Both the position numbers and the translations under genes were made by a program. Below, piece after piece: positions 61,818 to 64,000 of a stretch of DNA of 64,000 bases; positions within the stretch are counted from its first letter, which is position 1; every line of letters begins with the position of its first letter. Source of the stretch: Dokdonella sp. GTDB taxonomy: Bacteria > Pseudomonadota > Gammaproteobacteria > Xanthomonadales > Rhodanobacteraceae. The DNA is taken from contig JAHCAR010000007.1 in NCBI GenBank assembly GCA_019634795.1, positions 1 through 64,000 on the forward strand, given 5' to 3'. The notes below the pieces were generated by a model, which saw nothing but the letters and a program-made list of their open reading frames with translations, was not told the DNA's origin and did no database searches.

Positions 61818-62783
61818 ATGTCCCCGACCCCGTCCCGTGCCCGACGTCTCCGTTTCCTGCTCGTCATCGCGGCGCTCGCACTCGGCTCGCTCGTGACCGT
61901 GACCGACGCCAGTGCGCGGCGACCGCTCGGCGAGAATCCCGATCGCGATTTCCTCGTCCACGACGGCCTGCGTCGCAGCTACGTCGTGCGCGTGCCCGAC
62001 TCGGTACGGGCCTCGCGCAAACCGGTGCCGCTCGTGATCGTGCTGCACGGCGGCGGAGGCAATGCCGTGATCACCGAACGCATGACCGGCTTCACGGCGA
62101 AGGCCATGAAGGAGGGATTCATCGTCGTCTATCCCGAAGGCACGGGCCGTCGCGACGGCATCCTGCTGACCTGGAACGCCGGGCATTGCTGCGGCTATGC
62201 GATGGACCACGATGTCGATGACGTCGGCTTCGTCCGCAGCCTCATCGACACGCTGTCGCGCCGCTACCCCATCGATCCGAAGCGCATCTACGCCACCGGC
62301 ATGTCGAACGGCGCGATGATGGCGCACACGCTCGGCATCCGTCTGTCGGACCGCCTCGCCGCGATCGCACCGGTGGTCGGCGCCGTCTTCGGGGACGAGC
62401 CGCTGCCGGCATCTCCCGTTTCGGCGCTGATGATCAACGGCGCCCTCGACCACCATATCGCCCAGGCCGGTGGCCCGCCGTCCGGTCCGTTCGCACGCGC
62501 CTGGGACGGCACGCCGACGCGACCGGCCGCCGAGCAGGCGCTGTTCTGGGCCCGCGCCGACAACTGCGGTCCGGCCGCGCAGGCGGCCGAACACGCGCCC
62601 GTCGCGCACTGGGTCCAGCGCTGCCCGCACGGTCGCGCCGTCGAGCGCTACGTGCTGGCCGACAATGGCCATGCCTGGCCCGGCGGCGAAGCCGGCTCGC
62701 GCCGCGGCGATGTACCGAGCACGGCAATCGATGCCACCGATGTGATCTGGCGATTCTTTGCCGACCATCCGAACCCGCCCTGA
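61818..62783 (+). CDS. secreted PHB depolymerase/feruloyl esterase-like alpha/beta hydrolase
   Basis: A 321-residue exported esterase of the LpqC/PHB-depolymerase family. Signal peptide about 1-31 (FLLVIAALALGSLVTVTDASA). The oxyanion stretch LVIVLHGGGGN and the nucleophile GMSNG (Ser in GxSxG) are seen, with a likely Asp in GALDHHI and the catalytic His in NGHAWPGG near the end. Substrates of this family include polyhydroxyalkanoates and feruloylated sugars; which one applies here is unknown. Confidence 0.88.
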   Translation: MSPTPSRARRLRFLLVIAALALGSLVTVTDASARRPLGENPDRDFLVHDGLRRSYVVRVPDSVRASRKPVPLVIVLHGGGGNAVITERMTGFTAKAMKEGFIVVYPEGTGRRDGILLTWNAGHCCGYAMDHDVDDVGFVRSLIDTLSRRYPIDPKRIYATGMSNGAMMAHTLGIRLSDRLAAIAPVVGAVFGDEPLPASPVSALMINGALDHHIAQAGGPPSGPFARAWDGTPTRPAAEQALFWARADNCGPAAQAAEHAPVAHWVQRCPHGRAVERYVLADNGHAWPGGEAGSRRGDVPSTAIDATDVIWRFFADHPNPP

Positions 62784-62829
62784 AGCCCGACTGCAACGGA
62801 ATGCCTGATCGACGCCGTATCATGTGCGC

Positions 62830-63309
62830 ATGGACGAACGTGCAGAACACCTCAAGCGACTGCTGGCCCTCGAACCGCATGTCGAAGGCGGCCACTACCG
62901 GCGCATCTACGAATCGACGACCCAGCTACCGTTCGGCGCCGACCAGCGCCCGCGCGCCGTGGCCACCTCGATCTACTACCTGCTCGGCGAAGGCGAGGTC
63001 AGTCGATGGCATCGCATCGATGCCGACGAGATCTGGCACTGGTACGAGGGCGATGCGCTCGAAATGCTGCGCTTCGATCCGCGCGACCGCCGCTTCACGC
63101 GTCATCGGCTCGGCCCGGTCGACCACGAGACCGCCCCGGTCTTCGTCGTCCCGGCCGGTTGCTGGCAATCCGCGCGTCCGTTGGGGCGCTACGCCCTGGT
63201 CGGCTGCACGGTCGCGCCGGGCTACGAGTGGCGCGGGTTTTCGACGCTCGAGGATGCGCCCGACATCGCCCAGCTGCTGGCCGGATTCGAGCCCACGGAT
63301 TTGCCATGA
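62830..63309 (+). CDS. DUF985 cupin protein
   Basis: A 159-residue cytosolic cupin. The family pattern is visible: EPHVEGGHYRRIYES, TSIYYLL, WHRIDADEIWHWYEGD (metal-binding His/Glu) and WQSARPLGRYALVGCTVAPGYEW. DUF985 members bind a metal in a beta barrel; the function is not known, although some are epimerase-like. A GTG at 62824 precedes the ATG at 62830 in frame; the ATG was taken. Confidence 0.85.
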   Translation: MDERAEHLKRLLALEPHVEGGHYRRIYESTTQLPFGADQRPRAVATSIYYLLGEGEVSRWHRIDADEIWHWYEGDALEMLRFDPRDRRFTRHRLGPVDHETAPVFVVPAGCWQSARPLGRYALVGCTVAPGYEWRGFSTLEDAPDIAQLLAGFEPTDLP

Positions 63310-63636
63310 TCCTGCGAGGCGCGTGCGGCGTACAACATTCCGCGTGATTTCGCTATCGGAAAATTGATCCATTTGGCATAGATCAAGAATCGATCATCGC
63401 CTCATCGCCAGCCCGATTCTCAGCGAAAGCATCGGCCGCGACTGGTTTCCGGACTGTCACCAATTACCTATACGAAACGGAACGTATTCGGTGTACTCTC
63501 GATTCCGCCAGCGTCATTGGCCGCAACCGGGGGGCTGCGGAAATCCGGCCAACCGGCCGCTGCCGAACCTGCCCTTCCATGAGCCGCGTGGATACATCCG
63601 CGCTCGTTTGCATCCGCCTGCGTGAGGAGAGGAATC
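63310..63636. other. intergenic region upstream of the CSLREA-domain gene
   Basis: About 330 bases with no gene. The part 63345-63500 is less GC-rich and probably contains the promoter of the downstream gene, but no clean -35/-10 pair was found. An imperfect TTGATC...GATCAA pair at about 63364-63386 has too long a spacer for an FNR site. AGGAGAGGAATC at 63627-63636 is the ribosome binding site of the next gene. Confidence 0.5.
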
Positions 63637-64000
63637 ATGGCATCAGCATCCCGCGGTATCCCGAAATCACCCCGCCGCAACCCGCCACGGCGCAAGCACC
63701 TGTATCTGAGCCTGCTCACCGGCCTGCTCTGTGCGGGCAGTCCCCTGCAGGCGCTGGCACTCAGTTTTTCAGTCAATACCGTGCTCGACACCGCAGACGC
63801 CAATCCGGGCGACGGTCTCGCCCAGGACAGCCTCGGGCGCACCTCGCTGCGTGCCGCCATCGACGAAGCCAACGCCCTCAGCGGGGCGCACTCGATCGGT
63901 TTCGATAGCGCGCTGCTGAGCAGCGGCGATGTCGGCATCACCCTGACCCTGTTCGATACCGGACTCGACAACGGCGAATACGGCAAGACCGCTTTCATCA
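63637..64000 (+). CDS. secreted CSLREA-domain protein, N-terminal part (cut by window edge)
   Basis: The first 121 residues of a secreted protein that runs out of the window. An Arg-rich N-region and hydrophobic core (HLYLSLLTGLLCAGSPLQALA) form the signal peptide. Next comes the CSLREA-type domain: FSVNTVLDTADANPGDGLA then RTSLRAAIDEANAL, the signature that usually precedes right-handed beta-helix repeats in surface proteins. AGGAGAGG lies upstream of the ATG. The remaining domains and the length cannot be seen. Confidence 0.85.
   Translation, partial: MASASRGIPKSPRRNPPRRKHLYLSLLTGLLCAGSPLQALALSFSVNTVLDTADANPGDGLAQDSLGRTSLRAAIDEANALSGAHSIGFDSALLSSGDVGITLTLFDTGLDNGEYGKTAFI

Noticed and set aside
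63360-63390. FNR-type site before the CSLREA gene
   Set aside because: The TTGAT and ATCAA halves are separated by far more than the required 4 bases.

Overview
The window looks like a chromosomal segment of a high-GC gammaproteobacterium of the order Xanthomonadales (a Dokdonella/Rhodanobacter/Lysobacter-type organism). The grounds are an RpfF/RpfC-like DSF quorum-sensing pair in the convergent layout known from Xanthomonas, a split B12-dependent ribonucleotide reductase (NrdJa/NrdJb), many secreted beta-propeller proteins with a short 'GFD' motif at a terminus, a CSLREA-domain secreted protein at the right edge, and strongly GC-rich codon use. The assignment is inferred from gene content; there is no rRNA or tRNA gene in the window.

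Left third (0-22 kb). A diguanylate cyclase/HAD hydrolase pair comes first, followed by a small metallothionein and a secreted class-A-type serine hydrolase. Next are a quinone oxidoreductase and a three-gene periplasmic molybdenum hydroxylase operon (2Fe-2S subunit, Tat-exported molybdopterin subunit, di-heme cytochrome c). An ECF sigma factor overlaps a Ser/Thr kinase with a TPR-like tail and lies between two small exported proteins. After a very large secreted BNR beta-propeller protein there is a tight phosphatase/kinase pair in which the kinase is fused to a universal-stress-protein domain, then an XRE/DUF2975 pair with a near-perfect operator palindrome.

Middle (22-38 kb). A cluster on the minus strand encodes a CadC-like membrane regulator with a TolB-like propeller, a secreted BNR protein, a c-type cytochrome and two tandemly duplicated FG-GAP propeller proteins whose genes overlap each other. 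It is followed by the most interesting locus: an acyl carrier protein and a ketosynthase immediately upstream of an rpfF-like DSF synthase, with an rpfC-like hybrid kinase convergent and overlapping at the 3' end. A YdeI-like protein, a glutathione S-transferase and an AbrB-Doc toxin-antitoxin module follow.

Repeat-rich accessory stretch (38-42.3 kb). Two tandem arrays with an exact 35-bp period and opposite orientation bracket a region holding a three-hairpin element, two poorly conserved exported proteins and the nrdJb gene. Dispersed repeats have become part of the nrdJb coding sequence.

Right third (42-64 kb). A histone-H1-like Lys/Ala-rich protein and nrdJa (with two putative NrdR boxes upstream) are followed by an HtrA-type protease, a stand-alone LigD polymerase domain, RNase P RNA (rnpB, minus strand), an NdvB-like GH17-GT2 glucan synthase and tamA-tamB. 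Then come an OmpR/EnvZ-type two-component system divergent from a CpxP/Spy-like periplasmic protein, a Gly/Ser/Ala-rich exported protein, a secreted PHB-depolymerase-like esterase, a DUF985 cupin and the start of a CSLREA-domain protein cut by the window edge.
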